Below, in pieces: positions 14,101 through 27,893 of a stretch of 64,000 nucleotides of DNA. The position numbers were made by a program, and so were the translations under genes. Location of the stretch: assembly GCA_037013685.1 (NCBI GenBank), contig CM072889.1, positions 2,737,976 through 2,801,975 of the forward strand, in the 5' to 3' direction. The number at the start of each line of letters is the position of its first letter. Positions within the stretch are counted from its first letter, which is position 1. The notes under the pieces are model-generated. The model was not told where the DNA came from and made no database searches. It saw only the letters and a program-made list of their open reading frames with translations. The DNA comes from Acridotheres tristis. Taxonomy: Eukaryota; Chordata; Aves; Passeriformes; Sturnidae.

Positions 14101-15137
14101 CCCAGCTGAGGCAGTTGTTTTGTCCAGGGACTGTGAAGGATGGGATGACCAGGGCTGACTTGTGCAAAACCAGACCGAGACAAACTGGGGCTGCCCTTCC
14201 ATCTGTCATCTCTGTCTCCATCCTTGTAAAACACATCCAGAGAGAGCTTTTGCTTGTGGAAATGTTTCTCTTTCTCAGCTCTACAACCATCTGGGTGGCT
14301 CAGACTGTGGGGTTTGGTGCCTGAACTAGGCAGGATCCAAGGTGGTGAGGAAGGAGACTGTGAGCTGCATTGTCTGGACCTGGTGAAGGAGATGTAATCT
14401 CGCCACACCTGTATTTAAATCAGTCCTGTGCTGTACTTAAATCAGTCACCTGCTCTAAGTATTTGAGATATTTGGATTTTTCAGATTTTTCTTCCTCTGT
14501 CTGGAAGCCCCTAAAAAAAAAAAAAAAATCCTTTTTTCTCTTGTGGAGGTTTTAGAACAGGGAAATATCTGGAAGCTTGTTGCCTTTTCAACAGAGTGCA
14601 GGCACCCAGTGACTGCCAGGCACCAACACCCTCGTAGGAGCAGGGTGGCTGCTCCTTGCCCACCCAGGGCTCTCTGTTTGGCCCCATTTGTTCAGACAAC
14701 TGTGAAATGCAAGTGGTGTGCTTGCACTTTTTCATATCCAAAAGGTGCTGCAGGTGAACATAATATTTTCTAAAAGAGCCCCTTTTTTGTAACTGGGAAA
14801 CATTCACTTGAGAATTGAGCACACGAGTTTGTCTCTTCCTTCCAAGAACCTCCAGTCAGGTCTGAATGACAGAATTGGGAACAAACCCAAAAGGGAGCCA
14901 GGGGTGGGGTTCCTGCAGCCCAGTAACCCTGGGGGCTCAGAGCAGGGGCTGCAGGTGATGGATGCTCCATGTGCTGGCTCTGACTCTATTTTTACACAGG
15001 TGCCAGTGAAATCAGCCCAGCAGAGCTTGTTCAGAAATGGGAACTGATAGCCACTGATGAATCCACTCATTGCTGGGTGAGAAAAAAGAGCCTGAACTGT
15101 CTCTGTTGGTAGTTCAGAGCTTGCTGCCACTGCCTTT

Positions 15138-15201
15138 TCCTCCCCATGGCCACTGTGCCATCACCTGGATCCTCCCCATGGCCACTGTGCCATCACCTGG
15201 A
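15138..15201 (+). repeat. Perfect 32-bp tandem duplication
   Basis: The unit beginning TCCTCCCCATGGCCACTGTG occurs at 15138-15169 and 15170-15201 without difference. Confidence 0.95.
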
Positions 15202-16478
15202 CTTCTCCCTCCTGCCTGGGTGGTTCTCTTGCACTTCCAGCCAGGCTTAGGCAGGTCTGACAGTCCTCACAGCTCTCCCCGAGTCGATGCTTCCAGATTA
15301 TCTTGCTGATTGAAGGAATGATTGAAGAAATGATGAGCCAGAGTGGGAACAAGCAAAAAAAAAAAAAGCAACTCTCTTGTTCAGTAGCTGCAGCAGGCAG
15401 AGATTACAAGCAGCAGGCACAGAAGCAGTGGACACAGCCTGGAGATGATAATGATGCCATGCTACATTAGTGCTGCATTAGCAGATAAGACAACAGGGCA
15501 GCGTGCTTGACAGTATTTCTCAGTTCACTTGACATCTCTTTTTTCTGGAAAATGAACACATAGCCCATCTCAAACAAGAAGGGGACAGAGCAATGACGTC
15601 ACACAGACAAAATGAGCTTTCTGTTCTGCCTGCATTTGTAAAGATATGTACTATGAATATATTCCAGGGCTTTTTTTTTTTTTTTTAATCTTCTCACAAT
15701 GGTACATTTTTATTTATTACCACCTGCGTGATGGCTGTGTGGCAAGAAGTGGGAGAACTGCAGACTGTAAATACTTTATTATAATAGTAGCTAAAAGCAT
15801 GTTCTGCAGCCATTCCATCACTAGGAAGTAATTTTAATCATTTTAGTAGCCCAGACTGATTTCTGTTGAGGTAATACTGAAATATTCCATGGCTGGGTCA
15901 GTACCTCCCCCTCCTGCTGCCTCCCAAAGAGGAGCTTTGCATTTGGCTCTACACCAGAGGATTTTTCTGTCATCTTCCCAAAGTTGTGTCTTGCTTTGCA
16001 GCTCCTGCACCTCTGCTTCCTTCTCGCAGGTGTAGGGATGACTCCTCTGGCTGTGCTGCGGGGAAATCTCATTTGCAGCTGGTTTTTATTGCAGAGCTGC
16101 TCTTTCCATTCCCAGCCCAGCGTGGCTGAGGAGCTGGGCTGAAATTTTAGCATCGTTATCACCCCATTAATGCCGTGTGAAACTGGCCTGGGCAAATATC
16201 CACCTGCATCCCATGCCTGGGGTGCATCAAATCACACAGAACCCATCACTGCACATGCAGGAGGCTTGAGGGAGCCCAAAGCAGTTGAGACTTCTGGTCA
16301 GGCCTGGCAGTCTGCTGCCCAAATTCTCCACCCCTGAATTATGCTCTGCCTGGCAGAGGAGATGTAGAGGAGAACATCCTATTGCAAAGGGAGCTTGCTT
16401 ATCTTTGAACAGAATGAGGCAGGCGACTCCTCAGTGCTTTGCAAGAGGATACAAAGCTGAAGCTTCCAGCAAGGAGCT

Positions 16479-16550
16479 TATATATATATGTATATAAAAA
16501 TAAATAAAAAATATATATATAAAGCACATACACACATATAAAAACACGCA
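16479..16550 (+). repeat. TA-rich low-complexity tract
   Basis: TATATATATG, TATATAAAAATAAATAAAAA and TATATATATAAAGC follow one another, with short CACACATA runs after. An old degraded dinucleotide tract. Confidence 0.85.
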
Positions 16551-18040
16551 TATAGATCCCCATATGGGGCTGGTCATGACTCATCAATCGATTATGCAGC
16601 AGAAGAGGCTTCTACCAAAGAGTTGTCCTTTCCAAATCAAACATATATATCTTTGATAATTGTCACCCTCCCCAGGAAGTTAAGATTTGCAGTTGGGACT
16701 CGACTCAAACTGTGACATTTTGCGTTGCTGGCGAAGAATTTTCTTCTGGCGTCTGTGAACTTTGTGATCTGAAGTTTGAGGTTGTCTTTCTTTGCAAACA
16801 CTTCTGGGTTAGAAGGTTCTGTGCTGTACCCCAGGCAATTTATGGGTTCTTACCTAGGCCTGGAGTGATGATGATGATGGAAAACCATTCCATAGGGAAT
16901 TTTTCCCTGCGTCTTATAAGGACATATCCCCAGTGTGAATCACGGGCCACTGCAGCCTTGCATTTTTATCACATATGCTGTTAGTGCTCTTCCTTTCTCT
17001 CGTGTTGGGCAGTGAATGTGGATTACTCATCCCCACTTTTATTAGCTGTCGGTTTCTCATTTTTGTGTTGTACTGCTGCCCTGCAAATTTTGGACAGCAC
17101 TTACTCCAGTCAATGATATATTTGATATAACTTATGAGCTGGATATAAACTTTCTGAGATCGTGGATCTTTAGCTAAAAGGAATTTACACAGCCATAGAA
17201 CCAGAAGGTCACCGCAATTTTATAATTTTAAAACACATCCGAGGTCAGACATTTATTCAGTCATGGCTCTCTTTGCATTTAAAGGCATCAGGAAGAATTT
17301 CTGCTTCTGGTGGTGAGAGCCATCATGAGAGGCAGCGAGACTTAGGGTTGCAATCTGGTTTCCACTGAAGTCCATGGAAAAAGCAATTTTTTGGAACAAG
17401 AGGGTATCTTTGCAGAAGGATGGGAATTGCAGAACGTTACAAAGTCAGTTTTATTTCCTCATACTGTGCTCAGCCAGGCATTGTTAGTAAATAAGATCTA
17501 GAGCACTTAAAAGAAGGATCCAGTCACAAATCCAATTGGTCCATTAACTATATGTAATATTATTTACCTAAGTGGCCCTTCTGGACTATTTCATAGCTCA
17601 GGTTTATAACCTTTTTTTGAAAGATCAATAGTCCTGAGCAGGCAGTGTGTGAGCACGTTCAAAGTCAGGCCATTTTCGCAGTTATGGGCTGTGATTTCCA
17701 GACCTGGAGTCCAGATTAGAATTGCAAGAGGAGGGAAATGCTCTCCCTGAAACACTAAAAAGAAGAAACAGCCTTGGCAAGAAGGATGGGGGGAAGCAGT
17801 GAAGTGAGGTGTGTTGCAAGGGGTCAGTTCTGTGATGGGGCTGATACAACTGGAAAATGCAGGTGGCTTTTCCAGCACCTAAACCCTTGTCAGGTCTGAG
17901 AGAGAAGGAGCAGTGGCATTTAAAGCCACCCACGGAGTTTTGCTGAGTTCTGTCAGTGTGAGGGAACACCCAGCTCTGCTCTGGCAGGTGGAGGGGCTTT
18001 GTTGGCTGCTCTCAGGTGTGATACAGTCCCAGCAAGTGGG

Positions 18041-18156
18041 AAAGGTAACTCTGCTGTTGGTCTTGTGTCCAAGATCTGTGTCTGAGCATTTCCTCAGGAA
18101 AGGTAACTCTGCTGTTGGTCTTGTGTCCAAGATCTGTGTCTGAGCATTTCCTCAGG
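18041..18156 (+). repeat. Perfect 58-bp tandem duplication
   Basis: The unit starting AAAGGTAACTCTGCTGTTGG is present at 18041-18098 and again at 18099-18156 with no difference. Perfect identity suggests a recent duplication. Confidence 0.97.
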
Positions 18157-18356
18157 CTATCAGGTGCTCACATCAGCTGGCAGCTAAATTCAATACCCCA
18201 GAGCCTCTGCTGCCTCTGTTACAGAGGGAGCTCAGCCACCAGGAGCTGAGCTTTTCCACCTCTGAATCAGCTTCATGTTGATGATCAAAGCAAATAAAAT
18301 CCAGGAAAGTCCTGTTTTACAATGGGCCTGGTGATGCATGGCTGGAAAGTGGCTCT

Positions 18357-18979
18357 TGTTGGATCCCACAAGCCTGGGATGTTTGAGCTTTCTGTGCTTT
18401 CTGACACTGCCCCCTGGAGAACACTGCTTTTGACCTGAGGCCTTGCAGAAGGCTTCCAAATTTGAGTGATGGAGTTAAAATCACGGGTGTGTGGTGAAGT
18501 AGAAGTGTGTAATTTCACATAGTGATGGGTTTTAAATTTGAGGTTTTTATAGTGTAGTAGTAGGTATGGGACAAGATGGAGGATTTTGAGCGTTGTCTCT
18601 TTTGGTTCATCTTCCTTCTTTTTCCTTTTTCTTCATGAGTTTCAGGCAGTAGTTTCTGGTTAGTCAGTCAATGTCACACTAAGGGTCATAAAAATCTAGT
18701 TATTGAGTTAAAAGTATAAATAATATAGGTATTAATTCTCTATTAGACTATCTAGCTTTAAAAAACCTTATAGCAACTGCATCTTTCTCCATTTTCCTCG
18801 CTTCTAGCAGGTAGTGTCAAACACTCTGTACTTTCTAATAAAATTTAATAAACAGCCAAGCCCAAACACAAGAAAAAACGTTTCCATCGTGTTTTTGTTA
18901 ATCCTAGCTCTGAGTAAAAACAAAAAAAGACTGAGACAAACCACCAATTAAGTGGTGCAAAACTCCCACTCCTGTTACA
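18357..18979 (+). mobile_element. Solo LTR, copy B of the same family, sense to TRPC5
   Basis: The element begins TGTTGGATCCC and ends CCTGTTACA, flanked by a perfect 5-bp duplication GCTCT (18352-18356 and 18980-18984). A TATA box TATAAAT lies at 18715-18721 and AATAAA at 18847-18852, both on the + strand. No internal retroviral sequence adjoins it. Its own target duplication shows that it is an independent insertion, not the partner LTR of copy A. Confidence 0.88.
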
Positions 18980-18984
18980 GCTCT

Positions 18985-21900
18985 GGCTTCCTCCCCTTCA
19001 TTTCTGCTCGTCTCATTTCATCCAGGTCACTCTGACTCCCCTGAGACAGGGGTGTGTAAAGTGGGAACTGAGGGATGGCTCAGCTCCTAACAGACCCTAA
19101 AAACTTCTTGCAGTGACAACTCATGGAATTTTTAGTGGCAAAAAGCCAGAAACTTTCCTTCCCCAGACCGGGCTAGCTGTTCCTGCCAGGTATGGCTGCT
19201 TTTCAGGGGCTAAAACTCTGATTTCTTGTGGCAGGCACCACAGAAGTGGTGTCAGGCTGAAAAGGCTTGGCCATTTGGACTGATAATTCAGGGAGAGAGA
19301 GATGATAGAGTCCAAACTGAGTGCTAAGTCCTCCTGCCTGTATCTTCAGTAGTTTGTTCTATTTCTCTTTTTATGGTTCTCTTGTTTCTCTCCACCTGCT
19401 TGTGGTGCAGGTATCACCACTGCATTAGCCATCACTGGATATTGGCTGAGGCATCTGCAGTCAGGCATAGGCTGGGAAGAATTTTCCTTGCCCCAAATAG
19501 TAACCCAAGTAGGACAAAATGCCTCTCTGTGAAGAGAATTCATATGGAAAACATGTGTTTTCAGGCTCTCTGCACTGATTCCAAAATTTTAGTGTGACTG
19601 TGTTTCTATTTTTGCTACCTTTCAGGAATGTCACTGCTGCTTCTCTCTAGGCAGCACCTGTGCATTTCCTTCCCCTGGATTTCATCAATACATTTGTAAT
19701 TTTTAGCTGTTAAGCAGGAGACAGGACCAGTCTGGGAAACACAAGTGTTTAGGGCCTCCCAGAATTGTCTGCTTCACCAAGAGATGCTGCCCCGGGGGGA
19801 CTGGTGGTGCTGAGAGGTGACAGCTAGAGCAGGGATCTTGTGCTCATTCATTCCATCCACAGGTTTGACTGATGCTTTGTTAAATAATTTTAATTGACGA
19901 AGACATCAGGTTTGGAGGGTCTGTCTGTAAATTATGCTGGATCCCTGGCTGAAGGGCAGCTCAACAGATAAAGGTTTTGCTGAAATCTTCCATGAACCCC
20001 AGGCAGACATTTTTATTATTTTCTTTTAATCCTGCCTGCTGTTATTCCCAAACACAGTCAGCAGCATGTGTTTGTAAGGCTATGCAGGTGTTGGCATGAG
20101 AGGAATTCAGGAAGATCATTGATTTAGTGAGTCTTTCCTGTTTGGTTTTACTGCAGCTTCCTATATGTTTGGGGTATTAACATTATTGGCTTTCTTTGGG
20201 CTGAGGTTGTACTGGGAGATGAGATCTCAATGAGGAGTTAAGATACTTGAAGCTTTCTTTTCTTTCTACTGAACTGTTGGGAAGGAAAGGGATCCAAGGC
20301 TGGCATGATGTTTCATAAGGTGACATTTGTTATAACTCATTGCAAATGTTACTCACCATCTACAAAACGTCCAATTAAACTAAAGAGCAGTGAAAAATAT
20401 CCAATTCCACTTTAGCAGCTCCACTTGTTGCCAGAATCCCTTATGTTTTTTGGAGCCAACAGATTCCCCCAGGAGACCTTTACCCAGTGGCTGCTATCCT
20501 CTGGCACCAGTCCCACTGGTTGGTGTTCCCTGCCCCCATCAGCCAGACTGTCACACAAGGACAACATTTCCTTCCCGTTTGGGTTTGTCCTTACTTTCCC
20601 AAAGATCTCTTTGGTCGTTAGTTGTTACCAGACCTGTGCTGCATCCTTCTGTCTCCTGTCAGTTTTCACTGGGAACTAGCTGGATCCCAGAGGAATGATG
20701 TTTTCAAAAAGAAAATTTGAAAACGACCTGTGATTCTTGGTGCTTCAGAAAATCAGAGTAGTTGGTTCTTCATGCAGTTTATTGAAACTTGAAGCTTCTG
20801 AGTCACTGAGATTCTTCCTTAGTTCCAAAAGCTTTAGTGGCATAATGCTCCTGTAGAAAATAAGCCAATATATTTATGGTTTCTAATCAGATTATGGGTC
20901 CTTTTGCCTCCAGTGCCTTTGTGTGTGTCTTGAGGTTGAATCACTGGGTTCTGTGGTTCTGCCTGTGCAGAGGGGCACGTGTGAGCAGTGTGACAGCATC
21001 TCTGGGTGTGTCACAAACACAAACTCCTCTCGCACTTGGAGGAGAGCTGGGTCCTGAGTGAGCTCATTCCCCGAGGTGCCAAACGGGCTGGTACAGATCC
21101 CTGGCTCCCCAGCAAGTTCACAGATGCAGCTTTGCTGTCTGCTACAGCCACCCACCGCTCTGCAGTGTCAGCTGGGCTGGAGCTCAGATCCACCCACTCT
21201 GGAAAGGCAGGAATGCAGCCGGGTACCTGCAGAACCCCGGTCCCTCTGCAGCCTCCTCCTCATCACCTTTTATCAGCACCTCCTTTTCCCCCAGGATAGG
21301 GCACTACAATGGACCAAAAACTCGGGCTAATTGGCTGCAGGAAGCTGCTGAGCTTTGGGCAGGGAGATGGAATAAGTCACCCAATTAGTCAGAGCTGCTG
21401 GTGGCCCCTGGTGCTGACCTGCTCTCGTTTGTCAATGCCAAGCAGAGGTAGACAAGCCTGGTTCTTTTTTTCCTTACCTGTGAATACCCAGCCCATGTTT
21501 CCTATGATTCCAGTCACCTGCTGGGATCTTTGAGGCGTGGGAAGGAAGCTCAGTTCATTCAGTTTGCTGCACTTGTTCCAAGGCAGGATTTACTTCTCGT
21601 TTTCCTAGACCACAAAACAACATCGCTGCCTTTGGAGAGCAAGGGTGGGAGCTTTCTACATCAGCCTGTTTTTAGGTCCTATTTATAAATGAGGAGAGTG
21701 AGAAAAAATGTTTAAAAACATGCAAGCTTTAAAAATAAAACCATGACCTAGTCAAAGAGTAAACACTAAGGAAAAATAAAAGACTGTTTTAGGACACGGA
21801 AGCAGAGAAGCAGCAGCAAAAATGTTCAAAATGAATCTATTACTGTAAAGAGGAAGGTGTAAATCAGCAGCTCCCATCACTGACAGTTCAGAGATGCTGG

Positions 21901-22144
21901 CTTAGCAGTGGAAATGGAAGAAATGAAAAGAACTTTGAGTGGGAAATAAAGCAAAGATGAGAAATCCACCTATTGGCATGTGATAGGTTACCCATAAACA
22001 TCAAGATCACACTTCTGACCAGACAAAAGACATCAATGTGTTTAAGCAAGATAAAAAAATTAAACTGAGTTTCTGTCACTGTGAGTAGTGGTGCCACTTT
22101 TAAGCTTTCGGGTAGCCCTTTAAGGTGGGGTTGCTCAGAGGGGA
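18985..22144. other. Noncoding DNA between LTR copy B and the minisatellite before TRPC5 exon 1
   Basis: No family repeat or exon was recognised. The region from 20400 to 21560 is locally richer in G+C and in chance open frames, but none resembles a known protein. Confidence 0.6.
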
Positions 22145-22364
22145 TGTTAAGAATACAACTTCTTAAAAAAGGATGGGGAATTCAGGAGGGGTGTTAAGAA
22201 TACAATACCCTAAAAAGGGATGGGGAGCTCAGGAGGGGTGTTAAGAATACATCTTAAAAAGGGATGGGGAGCTCAGGGGGGATATTAAGAATACAACATC
22301 TTAAAAAGGGATGGGGAACTCAGGGGGGCGTTAAGGATACAGCATCTTAAAAAGGGATGGGGAC
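22145..22364 (+). repeat. Minisatellite, about five 44-48 bp units, 80 bp before the first TRPC5 coding exon
   Basis: Units begin GTTAAGAATACA at 22145, 22193, 22240, 22284 (ATTAAG) and 22330. Each continues with TCTTAAAAAGGGATGGGGA and GCTCAGGAGGGG or variants. Spacings are 48, 47, 44 and 46. The units differ by small indels and substitutions, so this is an ageing array. It ends about 80 bases before the acceptor at 22443. Confidence 0.92.
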
Positions 22365-22457
22365 TTTTCCCGTGATGACCCTTTGGAAGTTTGTCCCCTG
22401 TGAGGCTGTGCTGTCACTGATGCGTGGCTCTCCTCCCTCACAGCTTGCCTGGTCACT

Positions 22458-22848
<391 letters not shown>

Positions 22849-25509
22849 TGAGTGTTCCTGTTCAGTTCTGAGATGTTACCCTGCCTTAGGAAAGTGCTGC
22901 TGCTCAGAGCAGAGCCCTGGATGCTTTAAATGCCCACAGCAGTCCTGTTTGGATGGTAATTCTCCAGCCTGAGCAAACATGTTCTGCCTGACTCAAACAC
23001 TCAGTTTTTTCTCTTTTACTCGGTGTTCTTTCCAGCCCCACAGTGTTTGTGGACACACTGATTTATAGGTTGATTTATAGACGAGCGCTTTCTAAAGGAA
23101 TTTGTGGCTCTCTGAAATTATATTACAATCTGTAAATATGAACTATTGCCATGCTGTTGTGCTGATATTAAGTGGAATTGCTTTTCATAAGTAAATCCTG
23201 AAAGCACACAAGCTTATTTACAACTGCAAGCAAACAAACAGTCTGCTGGGTTTCAGTCCTTTGCTGTAGTGCACACAGATCATCTTGGTCTCCCTCTCCA
23301 GAGAGCTCCAGGGCAGAAATGCTGAGGCAGGACATAACTCACAGCAGTGACTTGTAGGAAGGATCCTTAGCTGCAAAGCCGTCCCTAAGTTACATAAGGA
23401 TCTTTGTGGAAAAACCACCCAGTCTGAATCCTGTCACTTCAAGTGTCACCTATTTCACTACCTCGACTGTTTTTTTTCTGGTTTTCCTCTTTTTTTCCTC
23501 ATTTGTAAGCACTACTGCCAATAATGAGAATAATTTTATCCCTTGCTGACCACTGATAACTTTTGCATATTCGCTGCTTAGAAAAGAATATCCAAAATTT
23601 GGATAATCCTTATATATCAAGCCTCCTTTTGAAGGGAACACATCCCCCTGTGTGTGAAAAATTAATACCAGTCAATCATAGAAGAAAATGTTTTCAATGC
23701 ACAGGCCCCTTAGCACATAGTTTTTCAATAGTAATTTTACATAGCCAAAGCAAACAATAAGGAATAACCCTGACAGAATTCAAGATGCTCAGCTTATTAT
23801 TTAGAAATGGCAGCATTGTGCATGCTGTAGCAATGTGATTCTACTGTGTGGTTTAAAAATTAGAGAGATAACGAAACTCCTCTATCTGACCTAAAAATGG
23901 AAATGTTAGCACTGAGTTTTAGTTTGACAAAATGCAAGTAGCAAAATACAGACCATCCATTAGGAATGAGTCATTTTTCCCTTGGTCTTCTAGAAATTTG
24001 AGCATCCTGCAGCTCAACAGGACAGGAAACAGAATAAAAAAGTTTTTTCAGTAGCGTGAGGAATTGCCACTGATAATAGCAGGTTAATGACAAGTTTCCC
24101 CTGAAATGTCATGGAAGGCAAGTGATGGGGTTCGTGTGGATTTCTGTAACATCCCTTGAATACCAAAACTTGTGTCCACTCAAATCCACAGCCCTGTTGG
24201 CTTAACTGGACAGAGACAGAGGTCTGTGAAATGAGGTTGATATATTACAGCTGGAATTCAGCTCCAGTGTCTCTAGCTCAGTGATCCATTTCATAGTAGG
24301 CCTATTCCATTTTTTGTTATCTCTGTGCCAGCTCTCCTTCTGTAGCTAGAATTGTATCTGCTGCAGGGTTTACAAGTTGGAGGAGAGCATGTGTGGGGGA
24401 GAAAAGATGCAGTTCCAGTTTCAGCTTTATTTACAAGGTTTGTTGCAAGACCAGATTTCGTCAGTGTATTTTAAACTAGCACTGGCTGGGTGCAGGGTTC
24501 TATGAACAAACTCAGATTAACTTTCCTGGCTGGGGTTCAGGCTCTTCTGGAGACTGCAGGAGGTGTTTGCTGGTAAAGGGCTGCAGGATTGGACTTCCCT
24601 TTCAGCTGTTTCACTCACTGCCATGCAGTGATGGTGATGAACATTTATTTCACGTGTAATGATAGGACAAGCTGGGCCAAAGTTGGTTATTTTGTCAAAT
24701 CACAAAGCTGTTACAGGAGGGGTTTCTGAGCACAAGCTCCTGATGCTAATTCCACAGCAGTATCAATATACATTCATTAATTGTCCTTGCTGCACCCTTT
24801 CTCAGAAGGTCCTTTGGGAACCCCACACCTAATTGCTTTCACAAAAAGCACCTGATAAAGCAGATTAGCACACCTTTGTCCTCATCAGCTACTTAGATGT
24901 TCTAAAACGTGTAGCAGCCCTGCCTTTTTGTTCCAGTAGTAACAAAAAAAATCGCACCTCATAGGAAGGTTTCTGTCTGGCTGTGAAATTTATGAGATGG
25001 TATCGCTGCACTTCTTATATATTAGGTTGAGCATAATCTATTAATTAAATGTACAGAGGGTTCAGACTGCCTACACAAGCCTGTGTGGGGACAGCTTTTT
25101 GGCTCGTGTGTGGCCATCAGGGACTGGCTGTCTCTGCTGCACTCTGGGCAGAGGTGCAGGAGCAGCATCCTCTGATTGCTCTGTATTAAATGTTCATGCA
25201 CCCGAACGTGGGCTCTGGGAGGACCTGTTGGTTCCATTTTCCTGCTCTGAGCAGCTTTTTTGCCTCTGTGCCCGAGCCTGGTGTGTCTCTCTGGCTGCTG
25301 GGCATGGAGAGCTGTTCCTATTTGCGTCTGCTCACGTCAGCTCTGTTAATTGTTGTCTTTGCATCTCAAAAGCAGCTGAGCAGCATCATCCAGCATAACC
25401 CATTTCATGGGCGTGTATCTTATCACCGTGCCACAATCCTGACCGCAGCTCTAACAGCCTGCCTGGCTTCCAGCCTCTTGTGGAGTTGCAGAGGCTGGGT
25501 CTGGTTCGG

Positions 25510-25705
25510 AGAGACACCCGAAACAAGGCAGAAACCCGTGGTCCCTCTCGGGCTGGACCTGCAAAGATTCACTCACCAGACACAGAGCTCCAGACCTGGT
25601 TAGGAGAAGAGACACCCAAAATAAAGCAGAAACCCGTGGTCCCTCTCGGGCTGGACCTGCCAAGGTTCTCTCATCAGCCACGGAGCTCCAGACCCGGCTC
25701 TGAGA
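25510..25705 (+). repeat. 98-bp tandem duplication
   Basis: Two units start AGAGACACCC at 25510 and 25608. Both carry CAGAAACCCGTGGTCCCTCT, CGGGCTGGACCTGC and GAGCTCCAGACC, with scattered differences. A partial third copy of the GTCTGGTTCGG/ACCTGGTTAGG part precedes the first unit. The unit is richer in CpG than its surroundings. Confidence 0.92.
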
Positions 25706-26128
25706 GCTGCCCGAGGGGACGGGCTCTGCTTTTCCACCTGCACCGTGACCTTTCCAGGGAGCAGAAGTTCAAAACCTTTCAAGCACACGCAGTGACCTTT
25801 GCTGTGCCCCTTGTGCGAGAGAACCAGGGTCTGGGGATGTGAGGGAGAAGGGGGTGAAGGGTTTGGGCGGCGCAGAGGCTCGGCTCCTGTTATTAAGAGG
25901 ATTTTTATGAGTCATTATCCTGCAAACCTTTCTAGGCTGCTGTGGAAGCGGCGTTTACCGGGAATGCAGTGACAATGGCAGGGGTAGGTGACAGCAGTAA
26001 CTATAACAACCTGCACTGCAGCCGGGGCTGGCACAGGAGCAAATTGTGCTGTTTACATGTGGAGAGCAGGAGCCACCTCGCTCCAGAGGCTGCACAGCAC
26101 AGATCAGCAGGGATGTGCTCCACTAGAT

Positions 26129-26681
26129 GTGGTTCTTTTTAGGTTCACTTTCCTGGTAAATTTTAAAAGGTTTAATAAAAGACAATAAGAGACAAATAAT
26201 AACAAAAGGATATAGGGCCGGCTGCTTGGTCTCCAGCCAAGAGCACACACTAACTCAGAAAACACTTCTTTAAATGCATCAACCTGTTGAATATTCATAG
26301 ACCTTTATTCATTATTCAAAATCATCCCCCCTAACCTGTAAATCAACTTTTTTGTGGCACCATCCCGTTGGCTACCCCCAGATCAATAAATTCCTTCCCT
26401 GGAGTTCTGGTTATCTTCATCCACATAGGATAATCCAAGAATGTGAAGAATTTCCTGATTATCTTTTTGCCATTCTCTGAGTTAGTTACATGAACAAAAG
26501 CTTTTTGTGTCACCGTGTTGTAGTCCAAGAAAAAGATATTTATCACACTGCTATTTCTAAGTTTTGTTAATAACAGAACTAAAAGAAGCTATATTCATAC
26601 AGCAAAGATTTCCAACATTATGCATATAGCAATCATTTTAATATTTGTGCCAAGCCAATAATATTATATGTACTTATAACA
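26129..26681 (-). mobile_element. Probable LTR-like or other repeat, boundaries uncertain
   Basis: The stretch starts TGTGGTTCTTTTTAGG and ends ACTTATAACA on the + strand. It resembles a songbird LTR family that I recall only loosely. On the minus strand it carries GAATAATGAATAAAGG and a TTATTAAACC motif. No target duplication was found at these ends, so the limits and class are tentative; it could instead be an old fragment. A 67-codon minus-strand frame inside it is probably chance. Confidence 0.4.
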
Positions 26682-27870
26682 GTCTCCAGGTGAGGTTTGT
26701 GGGCTATTTTAAGATCTTAGCATTTCTTCTGAAATCCATGCTGCCCAGTCTGGACTACTTAGAGCTGTGGTTTTGGGTACTGAGCTGTGAGGCTGCTGGT
26801 AAAACTGGGAGGAGGCTGCACCACTTACGGGCAGGATAATGCTAATAAACTCAAAAGAAAGATGCTGTTGGCTGTGGGAGATTTTGGGGTCAGTGAGAAA
26901 GTTACCATGGTGAATCCATGGGAAGAGCACAGAGATGTTCTGATGTGCTTCACCCTTTAGAGAGAGTAAAGCCCAGGCTGGGATGACCCATCCTCCTCTT
27001 CAGTAACCAAAGTGCTTTCCTAATTTTGTGATTTTTACAGGTTAATTTGTATTTTCCAAGTGTTACGTAATTTACTCCAATTACTCCTCAAAGCTTTTAA
27101 TAAACCATAGCTGTCTTTGACAGTCACACAGCTGGTCACTTAAACCATGGCATAGCTTGTTTCTTCCCAAACTCATGCCAGGCATTTGGAAATCAAGCAA
27201 CCTATTCATGAATATTAAGAGGAACAACAAAACAAACTAATATTCGTGGAACCTGGAGGGTGTGCAAGTGTCATTTTCCCTGCAGAGGTTTGCAGTCAGC
27301 AAACATCCATTTTCCAGGAAATAAAAGTGAGCTGAATCTGGTGCTGTGATAGTTATTGCTTGATTTTCTGGGCAGTGCAGAGGCTGATGATGTACTGCAT
27401 AGTGGCAGAGGAGTAATACAGGTGTACATGGCAATCCATCCTAAGTGATGAGTGTCACGTCATTTAAATAAAAAAACAAACCTCTGAATTACCATCAGGA
27501 AGAGCAGGAATAGGTTTGAAATAGCAAAAATTAGCACCTGCAGATGCAGTATGGACTTTGGCCCAGGCTTTTCTCCTTGGGAGTGGAAATGTTAAAATGC
27601 AAAGTTGTCTGTGCATGGGACAGGCCCGGTACATGCAATGGCAAAACAAGGCAGTGGGCACGCAGCAAAACCAGGGCTTCTATGGGGTTGAAATTACCAG
27701 GGAGCTTTAAATTCTTGCTTTTTTCTTAATTCAGAACTACTGTACGAGCAAGGGAATGTATATATGAAGCCTGTTGACTGAATTCTCCTTCCCTGTAAAA
27801 TCTTCTGTCTCTCAACCTATTGGATCTTTGAGTTTTGCTGCTTTTTTCTTCTAAAAATGCTATCAGAGGC

Positions 27871-27893
27871 TTTTTTTTTTTTTTTTTTTTTTT
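27871..27893 (+). repeat. Poly-T run of 23
   Basis: An uninterrupted T run inside an intron. No recognisable retroelement body adjoins it. Confidence 0.95.

Larger units (their letters stand above)
11143..18351. other. Noncoding DNA before LTR copy B
   Basis: It holds a 32-bp duplication, a 58-bp duplication, an A run at 14513-14528, a T run at 15671-15686 and a TA-rich tract at 16479-16550. No exon was recognised. Confidence 0.65.

Noticed and set aside
5691..18979. LTR copies A and B as the two ends of one provirus
   Set aside because: Each has its own different target duplication and there is no retroviral coding sequence between them.
22424..22443. Further upstream ATG before TRPC5
   Set aside because: It precedes the acceptor at 22443, so it is intronic in the spliced transcript.
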